Source of the DNA: Anaeramoeba flamelloides
Lineage: Eukaryota > Metamonada > Anaeramoebidae
Direction: 5' to 3'
Length of the DNA stretch: 64,000 bases
Assembly: GCA_027625915.1 (NCBI GenBank)
Contig: JANTQA010000032.1
Location: 11,548,001 to 11,612,000 of the forward strand
In this document: in pieces, positions 22,984 to 35,509 of the stretch
Position numbering within the stretch: the first letter of the stretch is position 1
Layout of the letters: the number at the start of each line of letters is the position of its first letter
The notes under the pieces: generated by a model
Databases searched by the model: none
What the model was told of the DNA's origin: nothing
Seen by the model: only the letters and a program-made list of their open reading frames with translations
Position numbers and translations under genes: made by a program

Positions 22984-23177
22984 CAGTAATATCCACTTTT
23001 AAGGCACAAACTTTGAACGGAATTTAAGGCACAAAAAAAACTCAAATTAAGGTACAAAATTTGGATTTTTTTTTAAACAATTTATTTTAGTAGAATCTGA
23101 ATTTTGTGCCTTAATTTGAGATTTTTATTGTGACTTAAATCTCGTTGAATTTTGTACCTTAAAAGTGGAAATTGCTG
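22984..23177. mobile_element. MITE family C, complete copy C1
   Basis: Inverted ends CAGTAATATCCACTTTTAAG and CTTAAAAGTGGAAATTGCTG with TA on each side give a 194 bp palindromic element. Terminal CAGT plus TA target duplication is typical of Tc1/mariner MITEs. The words AAGGCACAAA and GAATTTTGTACCTT recur inside. Confidence 0.8.
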
Positions 23178-24490
23178 TAAAATAAGTAACAAAATCTAAT
23201 TTTCAGATTACTATTAATGTTTAAATATACATCAGAGGATTTTTTATATTACATCTTTGAAAGAACTAAATTTATAAAAATTGTTCCGGTTGGTACCACG
23301 AAATAGTATAATACTACGAAATGGTATCTCCAGTTATATTGTTGCGAAAGCAAGATACATGAGACTTAAATATTTTCAAAAAAAATAAATTAAAATGACA
23401 AAAAAAAAACCATAAAAAAAAAACATAAAATTTGTAAAAAAAAAGATAATTTTTAACAATAAGTGTTTATAAGATATATTTTATCCATGGAAATACAATT
23501 TTTAAATTAATAAACAAATACAATTTGATATTTGGTTGGCAAATTATTTATAACCCCAAATTAAAATAAAATATCATGGTGATTTATAAAATTTCAGCAT
23601 AAAAGTAAACAACCAACAATTGATTCAATAATTGAGGGGGTTTTAACAAATTTTTAAATTTATCATCATTTAGGGTAATTTTTATCCATACTCAATCAGT
23701 ACCTTGAAATCTAAAAAGGGTAATGTATAATTTTACTTCTTTTGAATGGTAAAATAAAAATAATAAAATAAAAAATTATCAAGGAATTCATAGGTAAAAA
23801 AAAAAATCCAATTAACAAAAAAAAAAGAAAAATTCAGAGGATTCTAAGTTATAAAATAACAATTGGAAAAAAAAAAAATTAACAAGATTTCAATAAAAAC
23901 AAATATAATTAACAAAAAAAAAAAATTCTAAGGATAAAATTGGAAAAATATCAATAAAAAAAAAGTTAATCAGAATTCTCAATTTTAGAAAATTCAGATT
24001 TTAAAAAAAAATAACTCTCTTTGTATTTGATTTACATTTCCAAATGATCTATTTTCTTTAATTTATAATATTTTTTTTTATTTCAGGTAACTAGAATTTA
24101 ATTTGATTTAATCTAATTTGTGGTTTATTTATGAACCTCTAAAATTGACAGCATAGGGATTTGGTTATATTTTATACTAAATTAATCCATTGAAGAAAGG
24201 AAAAAAAGAAAAAAAAATCTCAAAAGATTTCAAAATTACTCAAGAGCTAACATTCATAAAACTAATACAATTTTTTTTAAGTTAATAATTCACAATCTTC
24301 AAATTGGAAATGGAGTTTCTCTCTCTGGTGTTAGTCCCTAAAAATGCCCTAGTTTTTCATTTTTGATTGTTGGATATATATCTTACATCAGATTGTGATT
24401 GTTTTTTTAATTGGTATTAGGAAGTCATAAAAATTACAAATTGTTTTTTACTATTTCAAAAACTTATTTTTTCACAGGAAATATTTGACC

Positions 24491-25050
24491 CTAAAGGTTT
24501 ACAATCTCTGAAATTTGAAAAAAAGAATATCTCGTGCACGTTGGTGAATTGTAAATTTCGTATTGTTCTTAACGATCTTTTCTTGATATGGGTTTTGATC
24601 GTGATCCAAAAACCACTTTTTTGGCAATTAATTTTTTTTTTTTGTGAAATCTGAATTGAAAAGTCTAATATTCTAGATTGGTTAGCTGGTATTTATTAAT
24701 GAATTTATATTTGTCGTTTTGCAATTGAAGTTTTTATTCCCCTTTAGTCATAATAACAAAAAAAAATAATTAAATATTTAAAAACTACAAATATAAAACA
24801 AAAGTTAATAAAAACTTTAGATTGAGTTCACAAAAATCACATTTTTATATAAATAACTACTAATCCAAAAGCATTACACTCTTTAATTCTGATTTCGGAA
24901 AAAAAAAAAATTAATTGTCAAAAATTCTTTTTTGACCTCTATCAAAAATCATATAAGGGGCCAGATCGTTCAGCAAGAATAAAATTAACAATTTCCAACC
25001 ACAGACAGAAGATGTTCTTTTTTTCAAATTTCAGAGATTCTAAACCTTAA
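24491..25050. mobile_element. Foldback element family A, copy A3
   Basis: Starts CTAAAGGTTTACAATCTCTG and ends CAGAGATTCTAAACCTTAAG, with about 200-base inverted arms containing GATCTTTTCTTGATATGGG-like sequence. More diverged from A1, A2 and A4 than they are from each other. Confidence 0.65.
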
Positions 25051-25349
25051 GTGTTAACTATTTTTTTTTATTATTTTTTCACTCTCTTTTTTTATGAGTT
25101 TTCTTTTTTTTTTCCATGCCTTTGTTTGAAAATATCATTTTTTTCAAGACAAACTATCTTATTAGTTATCATATTATTCATATTATAGCTGAGATGAAAA
25201 GTCTCAAAATAAATTCAGGATTTCAGTCAAACTGGGGACAAATTTGTTGAATCACCGTACTTTGATAATAAAAAAAAAATTATTTATTTTCAAATAATCA
25301 GATTTTTTAGCAATTAATATTCCTTCCTAACAAATTTAATAAAAAATTA

Positions 25350-25625
25350 AGAAAGATATTTTATAACTTTGGAGCCTATATATTGATAATTCAACCTTTA
25401 AATTTGTAGTAAAATACATATTGGTTTCTGAAAATTCATCATTTTTTTTTACTTATAAAAGGATCATTTTTATATGATAGGGATCAATAAATATTACTTC
25501 TTGACTAATCGAATTTTTTAGAGACATTTGAACCATGAGTCATGAATAAGATTTACTCCTAGTCGTAGATCGTTTTGATCTTATTCTTCTCGCTGTTGGA
25601 AGATAATCCCTTAAAAAATGTTTGA
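25350..25625. repeat. Dispersed repeat N, left copy
   Basis: Shares a long collinear match with 60308-60570, including TATTGATAATTCAA, GATCAATAAATATTACT, TTTTTTAGAGACATTTGAAC and the TAATCCCTTAAAAA end. Same orientation. Ends and type are unclear. Confidence 0.55.
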
Positions 25626-25871
25626 AAATTTAAAAGAGCACTTTTGATCTTTTTAAAAAAATTCCCAATTAAGGAATAGAACAAAAAAAAGAGTGTTTTT
25701 AAAAAAATTGTTCCCAAAATTTGTATTCTATTGGTTTCTAGTCAAATTTAGATGATTTTCATTTTTTTGTTTTTTTTTTTATTTTCTTTTTTTTTGTCAA
25801 CTTTTTTCCAATCATTTTTTTCTTTAGTCTCGGCTTGAAGTAATAGATTCCAAGGAAAAGACAACATATTA

Positions 25872-27614
25872 TGCCAAACAGAAAGGTTGTAGTTCTGGGC
25901 TCCAAAGGAGTTGGTAAGTTTTCACATTTCTTGGTTTTATTCTTTTCTGTTCAGTAAAATTTGTTTTCTAACAAGATTTTTGTTTTTTTTTTTAATTTTT
26001 TATTTTTTTTTTTATTTCTTTTTCCGAATCACAGGAAAAACAAGTATTATTCAAAGGTTTGTATCGAATGGGTTTTGCCAAGAATATACACCAACAATTG
26101 AAAATACATTTCAGAAAACACTTACGTGTAATGGGATGAAATATGATCTCACTTTAGTTGATACCCGTGGGCAGGTAAAATTTATTTTTAGCTTTTTTTT
26201 AAAGCATTTATTCTTGATAACCGACCCTTTTAAAAACTGTTGTTCACAAAAAAATTTTTGGTTTTGTAACACACCAAAACCAGTGTTCTTGAATTTAAGA
26301 TCTTAACCTTTCCTACTTTTCTTTACATTGAAAGTATTAAATTTTTTTTATTTTATTTTTATTTACTCGATAAATCGTCTTAGTCAGAATGTTTTTTTTT
26401 TGATTTGGTTCCTCACAGTTCTCCCAAACAAAGAAATAGCCAAAACAACGAAACGAGAATTTGTTGATTGGCCATTCTTATTAGCTTTTTTTTTTTTTTT
26501 TGTGAACAAAGTCTGATCTTTTTTATCAATTTTTTTTTTTTGTGACTGACTTAAATTTTTGATCAAACAAAGAGAATACTTTACAGTTTTATTACAAACA
26601 AAACTTTTTTTTTTTCAGTCATTATCAAATTTTTCTTTTGTTTCAAAAAAAACTCCAAACTAAAGTTTTTTTAGAAAAAGTTACGGCACAAAGTTTTAAA
26701 AAGTAAAAATAAAATGGTTTCAAAAAAGCACGAGGGCAATGCTTTGAACATCTTTTTTTTTCATACCTTTTTGAAAGATGATACACAACAGTAGTTTTGA
26801 TCTTTTTAAATTTATAAAGAAACTCTTTTTTTTGTCAAAGACCTTGAAATTTTTTTTTAATTTTATTTTTTTTTGACTCAACAATTTTTTTTTTAATTTT
26901 TTTTTTTTTTTTATTTTGATTCTCAATAACATTCTTTTCTTTCTAATTTTTAATTTTTCTCTCATTTTGAAATAACAATTCTCAAAAGGATAAATATGCA
27001 ACTTCAATTACAAGCTACACTGGAGCTACAGATGGCTTTGTACTTGTTTACAATGTTTGTGATACAAAATCCTTTGAATTAGTTTCGACTCTCAACGAAG
27101 AGATTCAGTTTGAAACAGGTGGCACAGCACTGATTGTTGTAGGTAATATGACCGATCTTGAAAATGAAAGGCAAGTTTCAAATGAACAGGGAAAAGAACT
27201 TGCAGAAAAACTGAATTGTGAATTTGTAGAATGTTCTGCAAAAGAGAATATCAATATAAGTAACTATTTTTTATTTTTATTTTGATTTTGGATCCAGATT
27301 TTTTCAATATTTGTTATCCTTTAAAAACATAATGAATACAAATCATTTTTAATAATTGCAAATTACAGATTTTGGATCGAGAGAATAGGATAATTTTTAA
27401 TCTTGTTTTTTTTTTTTTTTCTATGGATTTCATAAATTCCTCAATTTTTTTTTTTTTTATTTTTTATTTATACTAACAAATTTTGATTTGGATAACAACT
27501 ATTTACTAACCAATAGACAAAGTTTTTCAAGCTGTTTTAGAAGAAATTGAAAAAGGGAATGGTTCAAAAAAACAAACAGGGAAAAAAGAAAATGAAAATT
27601 GTATAATTCTTTAA
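25872..27614 (+). CDS. RHEB: Rheb-like Ras-family small GTPase, four exons
   Basis: GTP-binding switch; Rheb relatives activate TOR signalling at endomembranes. Exons 25872-25914, 26035-26174, 26989-27259 and 27517-27614 join in phase (GT-AG throughout) to give 183 residues, the usual Rheb length. P-loop GSKGVGKTS is at 10-18, with Lys at the Ras Gly12 position where Rheb carries Arg. Switch I YTPTIENTFQK (32-42) is the Rheb form, not the PTIEDSY of Ras. G3 reads DTRGQ (57-61) instead of DTAGQ, and G4 reads NMTD (114-117), lacking the usual Lys. G5 is CSAKE. The tail has basic residues and ends in CIIL, a CaaX box predicted to be geranylgeranylated. The two substitutions in G3 and G4 suggest altered nucleotide handling. 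Another Ras-family member is possible, but the switch I sequence favours Rheb. Confidence 0.85.
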
Positions 27615-28162
27615 TGATTAGAATTTTTTTTTTTTTTACATTTCATTTAACTAACATTTATTAGTTCTCCCTTTAGCTTTAACACGATTTCATAATATCC
27701 CTTCCCAGTTTAAAATATATTATTTTGATGATGATTATGATGATTATATTTGTGTGCTAAAACAATTACTTTCAAACAAAACTCTAAATTTTATTTTGAA
27801 TTTATTTTTTTTTTTTTTTTTCAATCACTCTTTTATATAAACTGATCCTAAAAAAAAATAATAATTATTAAATAAATAAGAAACAAATTTTATAGTTTTT
27901 TAATTTCATTAATCCCTAATCTTAAAAATAATACAAAATTAAATGAAACCATTATTTTATCATAATTTAGACCCTATTTAAAAAATTGTGGCTCACCTGA
28001 AATAATAAATTGAAAATAAAAATTTATTCTTTACTATCCAAGAACAACTAATTCAAAAATCTTATTAAAAATTCACTTTTTATCCTCTGGGTTAGAATCT
28101 TGCCTAAATTATAGCTAGGATAAAAAAATCCAAAGTAAAAGTTTAGAGTTTCTGAAAGTGCC

Positions 28163-28560
28163 GTAGAGTGCCTAGCTTTTCCAGAATTCAAAAGAATGGA
28201 GAAAAATCAAAGATTTTGCTCAATTCTTTTAAATTCTGGAAAAGTTAACGGCGGTTTTCTTGAGGTTTTCTGTTTTATTTGTCAAGTGTTCTAGGTTTTT
28301 TTTGAGGTTTTCTATTTTATTAGGAAAATCTATTGATTTTCGTTCGGTTTTTTTGAGTTTTCTATTTATTTGTGAAGTTTTCTTTGGTTTTCTGTTTATT
28401 TGGAAAATCTATCGATCTTTGTTAGGTTTTTTTTACTCTAAGAAATAAACCGAAAATTTATTAAAATTTTCGGTTTATTTCAAAAAGTAAAAAAAATCGA
28501 ATGAAAATCTATTGATTTTCCAAATAAACAGAAAACTCAAGAAAACCTAACTGCGATTCC
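28163..28560. repeat. Family D hairpin with adjoining related repeats
   Basis: Bases 28163-28250 form the family D hairpin (TAGCTTTTCCAGAATTCAAA and its inverse ending TCTGGAAAAGTTAA). The next 300 bases repeat words such as GAGGTTTTCTGTTTTATTTG and GGAAAATCTATTGATTTTCG on both strands, resembling the second hairpin type at 8646-8735. The frame 28260-28448 is a by-product of this. Confidence 0.5.
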
Positions 28561-29704
28561 CCTAAATTCAAAAGAAAAGTCAATAATTTTTCTTTTAATT
28601 TCTAAAGGTAAAAAAAAGTTAACCGTTCTTTTTTTTGTTTAAGAAAAATCTATTTATTTTCCAATCAAAAAAAATCAAAATAAAAAACTTCCAACTGCAC
28701 CGGTTAAGCTCTGATTTGGGCCATGACAAGTATAGTAGAATTTTTTATAATAATATTTTATTTATTTTTTCTTCCATTTTTTTTTTCTATTGATAAATTT
28801 TCTTTAATGGTCAGACTACTTTTAATAAATTAATAAATGTGTGTTTTTTCAAGTATAATTTTATTTTAAAACTGTATATTCTTATTAAAATGTTAAATAA
28901 ATTTAAATTTTATATAAGAGATAATTACAAAAAAATCCTATTTACAGTTTGATCCATTTACTCAATTACTTTTGAAGTTTATTGGTTTTTTTTGTTTTTC
29001 TTTTTAGATTTATATTTGTTTGTGCTTGATAGATTTATAAAAGTTAAACAATCTGACAATTATAAATATGAATAATATCCCAATATTTTTTATATTTATC
29101 TTAAAATAGGAATATATTTTAGAAAAGTTACTGAGATTTTTAGATTATTAAACATTTCATTTAGCAGTTTTTAGAAATTTCTCGGTGGCAGATTTGAGAA
29201 TTAATGATAATTTCGAAGATGTGCTTTTTTTATTTTGGATTTTGCTTTCAGTAAAAAATATGAAGAAAAAGAGAAGAATTGCGAAAAAAAATAAAGAATT
29301 GTTTCTTTTTATTAAACATTTAATTATTGAATCTTTTTAATAATTTGAATTTTACATGATAATAAACTTATAAAAAAATCAAACAAAATTAAACAATATT
29401 TAAAAAATGAATCAAAAAATGTTGATAAGAGTATTTTAGATTTGTTAATACTACTTTTCTCTGAAAAGAATGTTTACGAAGGGTTTTTTTGTTAATAATT
29501 CAACCTTTTTTCAGTCAAAGGGGTAGATAATTTTTTATAATTGGTATTTGTGGATTGAATAAAAAAATAAGCAGAATGAAACGCATATAAATATATAGTT
29601 GATATCCGGCTGAAATAAAACTAATAAACCAAGAGATTTTTTTAAAAATTGAAAAACTGAAAATACTAAGGGCACTATTTGAGAAAAACAACAATGATTT
29701 TTTT

Positions 29705-29870
29705 GATATCCTATCGAAGATCAAATAAAATTCAAAAAAAAAAATCAATATGATTTTTTCTACAATTGTTTTCACTGTTTCGGTAATAATAGAATAACAA
29801 TTTTGTCACATTGTGACTACCATCAGTTTTATAATAATAAAAAAATTTGCAAATGAATTAGGTGTCAAAA
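29705..29870. repeat. Dispersed repeat, copy of 11740-11900
   Basis: Collinear similarity to 11740-11900 in the same orientation, diverged. No structure at the ends is evident. Confidence 0.4.
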
Positions 29871-31734
29871 AAAAAAAGAAAAAAATATAAAAAAAAAGAT
29901 CAAAAAGTATAAAAATCTAAAAATTAAAAATACAAAAGAAAATTTAACAAGTTTTTCAAAATGTAAAAATTATTATCAAAATATATTAATTAACTATTTG
30001 ATTTTGATTGTTAATGTACCAAATCAGTCATTTTTAAGTTTAAATAATTCTAAATCAGTGATGTTTGGTGTATTCCAAATTCAATAAACTATGGAATTAT
30101 CAGAACCTAGAAGATTTTAAATTTGAAATCACTTGATTTTCCAGTGAGAGGTTGAATAGGGGTAAAATATTACCTTTTCATATTCGATACAATAATATTT
30201 TTAAACTGAAAATTCTTTTTTTTTAATTTGTTACCCTAAAAATGAATAGAAATCAATTTTCGCTAAGAAGGAAGACAAGAATATCTGATTTTAGTGAATA
30301 AAAAAAATCTTTGATCTTAATAAAAAAAAAAGAAATAAATGAAAAAAATTTATCTTTTAAAATTGCATCTTACAATAAAGATTGATATTTTTTTCTCTGG
30401 CATTGAAAAAAAAAAAAATTCAAATAGATTAAATTAAATAGTTGATTAAACAACAAAATCGGGGTTTTTGGTATTTTGAGGATTATAGAAATATCAAGTA
30501 TAAAAATTAAAAAAATGTTCATTATAAAAAAACAAAAAAAAGAATGAGCTAAAAATGATTTTTAATTATGCTTTTATCAAATGAATCAACAAAGTATAAT
30601 CATGCTATGTATTTTTTTTTAAACTCAAACATTTTCTTTGGAAAAATTTAACTATATAATTCCTCATAACTACTGATAAGAAAGAGATTAGAACTCTCAA
30701 AAGTTTAGGATAGTATTGCAGACACTGTGGAAAGATTTTGGGAAATCCTCTAGTAATTAGGCAAAGTTTGGAAATTCTCTGATCTTCTTTTTTTGAATTC
30801 TAATTGGGTAAAATAATTTGTATTTTACTAATAAATTCTACTTTAAAAATATTATTTAAAGTTATTTTCGAATTATTTGAACAAAAAATATTTTGCCAAT
30901 TTTTAATCTCATAAATATATAAGATTTGCCGCGCTCAAGGATTTACGACATTGGAAAATTAATTTGGTTCAAGTCACTCAATTATTTGATCAATAGACAA
31001 CAAAGAAAAAACTTCATCAACTTTCTTGTAAAGGTTGGAAATTTAATGAATTCTCATTTTTTGTTTAAAAATAATAGCTAAAATCAAACAACGTTTTTGG
31101 TTTTGGTTCCAAAGAAATCAATCTCATTTTTAAAAAATAAAAAACGTTTGATCTCTTTTTTCTTCGAAAAAAGGAGAGAAGAAACCATTTATAAAAGATT
31201 TTCAAAAGATGTGAAAAAACCATTTACCAATTTAAGAAAGTAGAAAAAAAAAAAAACATTTTTTTTTACTACGTTAAGTCAACTTGTGAATTTTTAGAGA
31301 GGAATGCTGAAAATTAGTCACTGTTAAGAACACACAATATACGCAAGTTTTATGTTTGATCGGCTTCGGATGTTTCTTAATAAGCGTAAAATACAAGAGT
31401 AAATAGAAACTCATTGAAAAGTTAGCGATCTAGTTTGTCTCTGTGGGATTTTAAACCAAGTTTTATCCTTAATGGATGAAAATGTAACCTTTAACTTCAA
31501 TGTTTACAATGACTCCATTGGTATACAAAAGATCCTTTGAAAAACAAGTTCTTCGAAGTACCATTAAAAAATTACAAATTAATTGTATTGGGCAAAATGT
31601 GTTTCTTTGTTTTGGTTTGTTTGTTTTTTTATTGTTTTGGATCCCAAGTTAAAAAATAAATAGCATCTCATATTGTTTCATTTGTTCAACAATCACCTTT
31701 TATGTTTACTCGTTTTGGTTCTCCTTCCAGACTC

Positions 31735-31840
31735 AAAATATGATATTGTTCTAGTGCTAAGATTATATTAATCGTCGTTCTTCGAACTCCTCAACATAAT
31801 CTTATATCACTTCGAACAATATCATATTTCTCGTTCTTCC
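31735..31840. other. Strong hairpin, possible structured RNA or small foldback element
   Basis: AAATATGATATTGTTCTAGTG at the left is mirrored by CACTTCGAACAATATCATAT at the right, and the inner TAAGATTATATT pairs with ATAATCTTATA, leaving a loop of roughly 25 bases containing CGTTCTTCGAACTCC. The stem is about 36 base pairs with a few mismatches. It has no TA-CTG ends like the MITEs. CTTCCAGAC and CTTCCAGGC words flank it in direct orientation. Confidence 0.4.
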
Positions 31841-32386
31841 AGGCCAAACTCGTAACATAACAAGGAGATTGTTTCCAAATCAAAACAATAAAAACAGTTA
31901 TTATTGCTTATTCACACGTTTTTATTTAAACAAAGACATTTTCAAAATTAAAGAAAAAAATTTATGATTCAATCTTAAAATTCTTGTAAAAAATTTTAAA
32001 AAAAAGAATGCAAAATAAAGTGTCCTGAATAGGGTTAAAAACAAAAATAAAATGAAAAAAAAAAAAATATCATTTAGTGTTGAAGATTTATTATTATCAC
32101 TGTAGAAAACCGATGAATTGGGGAAAAATAATTTATGAAGAAAGTAACTTGTTAATAAAAAAAAGAAAAGAGAGAAAATTAAAAAAAAGCAATAAAGAAA
32201 AGTATTAAAAAATGAAAACAAATCATTTACTAAATATTTAAGTAATTGATCTTATTTAAGCACTAATTTTTTTTATAATTAATAATAAAAACCAAAATGG
32301 AAATTATCAATTATCAAAAATTAGAATTCAAGGTATGTACGAAATAAAAAAAAAGAAAATCAAAAAAAAAAAAAAACGAAAAATAA

Positions 32387-33480
32387 TTATATGTTCATAT
32401 AAGAAGAGATATCGATGGTTTCAGGCAATTCTGTGATATTTACTTCAAATCTTTCTTGCACTTCATGAAGTACTGTTGAATCATTTTTAGAAGAGCAGAA
32501 AGTAATTGTTAGCCCCTTTGTACCGAATCTTCCAGCACGCCCAACTCTATGTAAATAGGAGTCGCTGTCCTCTGGCATATCGTAATTGATTACGATATTT
32601 ACACGTTCAATATCGATTCCTCTTCCAAAAACATCAGTTGAAACGAGAATCCTTGCATCAAAGTCTTTAAATTTCTGATATCTTTCGATTCGATCCTTTT
32701 GTTGTAGTCTAGAATGGATGGTTAACGAAGGAAAGTTAACTTCATTTAAGAGATCGTTTAATGCTTCAGCTCTTTTGGTGGTTCCTACAAAGATTACTAC
32801 TTGGTTAAATTCAAGTGCGTCAAGAAGGTCCATTAACTTTTGTGTTTTTTGCTTTTCTTCCAATTCCACATAATGCTGTCGAAGGCCATGGAGTGTTAAT
32901 TTTGTTTCGTCGTCAACATAAATTTCGATGGGGTTGCTCATGAATTTCTTACATACAGATTTGACCTCCTTTGGTAAAGTCGCTGTAAACATCATAACTT
33001 GCTTATCGTATGGGGTGCTTAAAAAGATCTTTTGGACGTCTCTTCTCATCGACAATTCCTTGAGCACTCGATCACACTCGTCAATAATGAAATGCTTAAC
33101 TTCCTTAGTATTGATCTTTTTTTCGTTGATGAGTTGGTTCAGTCGTCCTGGAGTGGCAACAATGATATGTGGCTTTTTTTCAAGAAGATCTTTTCGTTGA
33201 TCACGGACAGGAATTCCTCCAATGATTTCCATTGCTCGGATGTGTGGTAAAAATTTTGAAAATCTGACAAATTCGTTTTTTGTTTGGAATGCTAGCTCTC
33301 TGGTATGCGAAATTACAATCACTTGTGGGCCCTTGTAATCGTTCTCCTCTGGATCAATCTCTAATTGCTGTAAAATTGATAAAACAAAAACCGCTGTTTT
33401 TCCCATTCCTGATTTGGCTTGACATAAAATATCGGATCCTATAATTGCTTGTGGTAATGTTTCTTGTTGAACTATAATAT

Positions 33481-33514
<34 letters not shown>

Positions 33515-35409
33515 ACAAAAAAAGAAGAAAACCAAAATTTTATTCATAGTAAAATCAATTAATAAAATAAAATTTCAATAAAAAAAAAAATAAATAAATA
33601 ATAATAAAGTAAAAGAAATAATAAATAAAAAGAAATAATAAATAAGATAATGATGTTTTAATTTTGTTAATTTCACATAATAAAAGTCTAAGAGTTCTTT
33701 AAAGTCATTATTAATTGTAAAGAATCTTATAATTTGAAAGAAGCAACAGGAAATACAATAATTTTTTTAATTTCAAATTATTTTTCATTTGTTTTTTTTG
33801 TTATGTTTGTTCATTTTTGAAAGTACATCTTTTATTCTTTCCTACTTTCCATAACATATATGAATAATTGTTAACAGAAATGCAATTTTCATTCTTCCTT
33901 AACGTGTTATTATTTTTTCTTTTCTTTTCTTCTCATTATTATTCTGATTATAATTTAATTTTTTTATTACATTTGATTTTTCTCTTTTTTTTATTTTTTG
34001 TTCTGTAGCACCTGAACAATCAACAATTTATGAAATTCAATTGATTTGAGCAAATTAGTTTGTTTTTTTGCGATTTATGAAATCAAAAAATTATGTATTT
34101 AATTCAATATTTTTTGAGATCGTGCAAGAATTAAATTTGAATTGTCGAATTAACAAAAGTCTGAAAAATTAATTATGTTGTGAGGTGTAAACTCAAAATA
34201 TTTTTGAGTAAGCAAAAAGAAAATATAAAAATTTAAAATAAAATTTTCTATTTTTTCGATCAACTAGCCAAAATAAAGGACTTTTCCCAAATAACAAGTC
34301 ATTTTTGAAAAACAATTTAATATTGTTTTACATTGAGTGATCATTTGATAATTACCCGAATTAAATTGGTCGAATTAATTTTTTAGGTAGCCATTTGGAT
34401 ATTTGCTGTTATTGTCTAATAATGATTTCATTCAAAGAAATGTAACCATACACTAATAATTATTTGAATATATGTGTTTTTCTTCTTTTTTTTTATCTAG
34501 AGAATCTTTGATTTTTTGTTTTGTCGAATTTGGTTAAATCACTTCTTCCATTTCTTCAATAGTGAAAATTCAAGGTCAATAACCAAATTCTAAACGGCAC
34601 ATTAAACAATTTACAAAATATCTTCTTGAAATAACACATGATGATAAAAATAAAAAAAATAACTTAATTTTTTTTATTTTCTTTCTTTTCTTCAACAGTC
34701 TTCTTTAATTTATTGTTTTTTATTGAAAAAAAAAAACCAAAATTTTAACGATCTTTTTGATTTTTTTTTTTTTTTTTTTAGAGGGAACGGAAGAAATTTT
34801 GAAAGAAAAGCATTTTTTTTTTGTTTTGTTTCACGAAACGAACAAACTATTGATTAGGAAGAAAAATAAAAATAAAAAAAAAAAACAAAAAGAAAAGATT
34901 ATTTTTAATTGTTTGTAATTTTCAAAAAAGAAGAGCGAAAAAAAAAAAAAAAAAAAAAATTAATATTTACGCAATGCCAAAAACAATTTAGTGATTTTCT
35001 GCTGTTATTTTTTATCAAACATAATAAATATTGATTCTGTTTAACTCAAAAAGAGGAATGGTGTGCCTCATATTACACCAAAAATCATTCCTTTGTTTTG
35101 ATTTAAATGTGACTTGAATAAAAAAGTGTTCTTTTGAAAAAAAATTAAATGATATTTTCCTGCTCCGTTTCTTTATGTGACGAATTATGTGGTGAGTAGT
35201 GGTTGTGTGTATTTACCTTCAGATGGATGCTCAAAGCCACATTGTGTAATTGCTCTGTAGAGCTCTTTCTTGAGAAGAAAATCCTTAAAGCCAGATGCAT
35301 GAAGACCTACATGATGACCTTTCTTCTTTTCTTCAAGTTCTGTTTCTGGTTGTTCGATTGTTTCATCAACGTCTTCGTAGTCAACTAATTCTTCAGCTTC
35401 TTTTGACAT
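32387..35409 (-). CDS. DDX39B: UAP56/Sub2/DDX39 DEAD-box RNA helicase, two exons
   Basis: ATP-dependent RNA helicase of spliceosome assembly and TREX-coupled mRNA export. Exon 1 (35217-35409) and exon 2 (32387-33471) join in phase across GTAAAT/TAG to give 425 residues (human about 428). The join restores [18 protein letters not shown], the Q-motif region. Further on: motif [12 protein letters not shown], Ia SHTRELA, GG IIGG, Ib TPGRL, II DECD (the subfamily form), III TAT (usually SAT), [37 protein letters not shown]. It ends [21 protein letters not shown], closely matching the UAP56 C-terminus. The acidic N-terminus with LVDYED is the conserved UAP-binding-type motif. The ATG at 35407-35409 gives [14 protein letters not shown] 47-base T tract (gene sense) lies about 50 bases upstream. 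Confidence 0.96.
33472..35216 (-). other. UAP56 intron 1 (about 1.75 kb)
   Basis: Donor GTAAAT and acceptor ATTATAG bracket the phase-1 junction. The inside is A/T-rich with several long homopolymers (A about 33482-33510, T about 34761-34780, A about 34939-34958). No open frame or repeat element recognised. The exon 2 frame runs on into the intron through poly-Phe, which is read-through and not coding. Confidence 0.85.
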
Positions 35410-35454
35410 CTAAAAAGACGGGTGTTTAAAAATTACAATTAAAAACCAAATGTT

Positions 35455-35459
<5 letters not shown>

Positions 35460-35506
<47 letters not shown>
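35460..35506. repeat. 47-base poly(A) tract 5' of UAP56
   Basis: An uninterrupted run of A on the plus strand, T in the sense of the UAP56 gene, whose start codon is about 50 bases away. Long dA:dT tracts commonly exclude nucleosomes, so a promoter role is plausible. The exact length may suffer from sequencing error. Confidence 0.8.

Positions 35507-35509
<3 letters not shown>

Larger units (their letters stand above)
19198..25871. other. Intergenic region between KNL1 and Rheb-like genes
   Basis: About 6.7 kb, both genes transcribed away from it. It contains R2 (19553-19783), A2 with nested B2 (20048-21308), an inverted repeat pair (about 20689-20750 and 22020-22090), C1 (22984-23177), A3 (24491-25050) and a segment (25350-25625) repeated at 60308-60570. 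A short run of C followed by T is at about 22930-22952. The open frame 22090-22353 (87 residues, one hydrophobic stretch) has no recognisable family and I do not call it. Confidence 0.5.
27615..32386. other. Intergenic region, converging 3' ends of Rheb-like and UAP56 genes
   Basis: No gene recognised. It contains a family D hairpin at 28163-28250 followed by related ACTTTTC/GGTTTTCTTGAGG-type sequence to about 28560, a segment (29705-29870) repeated at 11740-11900, and a strong hairpin at 31735-31840 in a region (31290-31870) of visibly higher sequence complexity than its surroundings. Frames at 29515-29775 and 31922-32221 are phenylalanine-rich products of T-rich DNA. Confidence 0.5.

Noticed and set aside
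32387-33547. UAP56 starting at the ATG at 33547 with a poly-Phe leader
   Set aside because: The leader is read-through of the intron's A/T tract; the TAG acceptor at 33472 joins in phase to the conserved N-terminal exon at 35217-35409.
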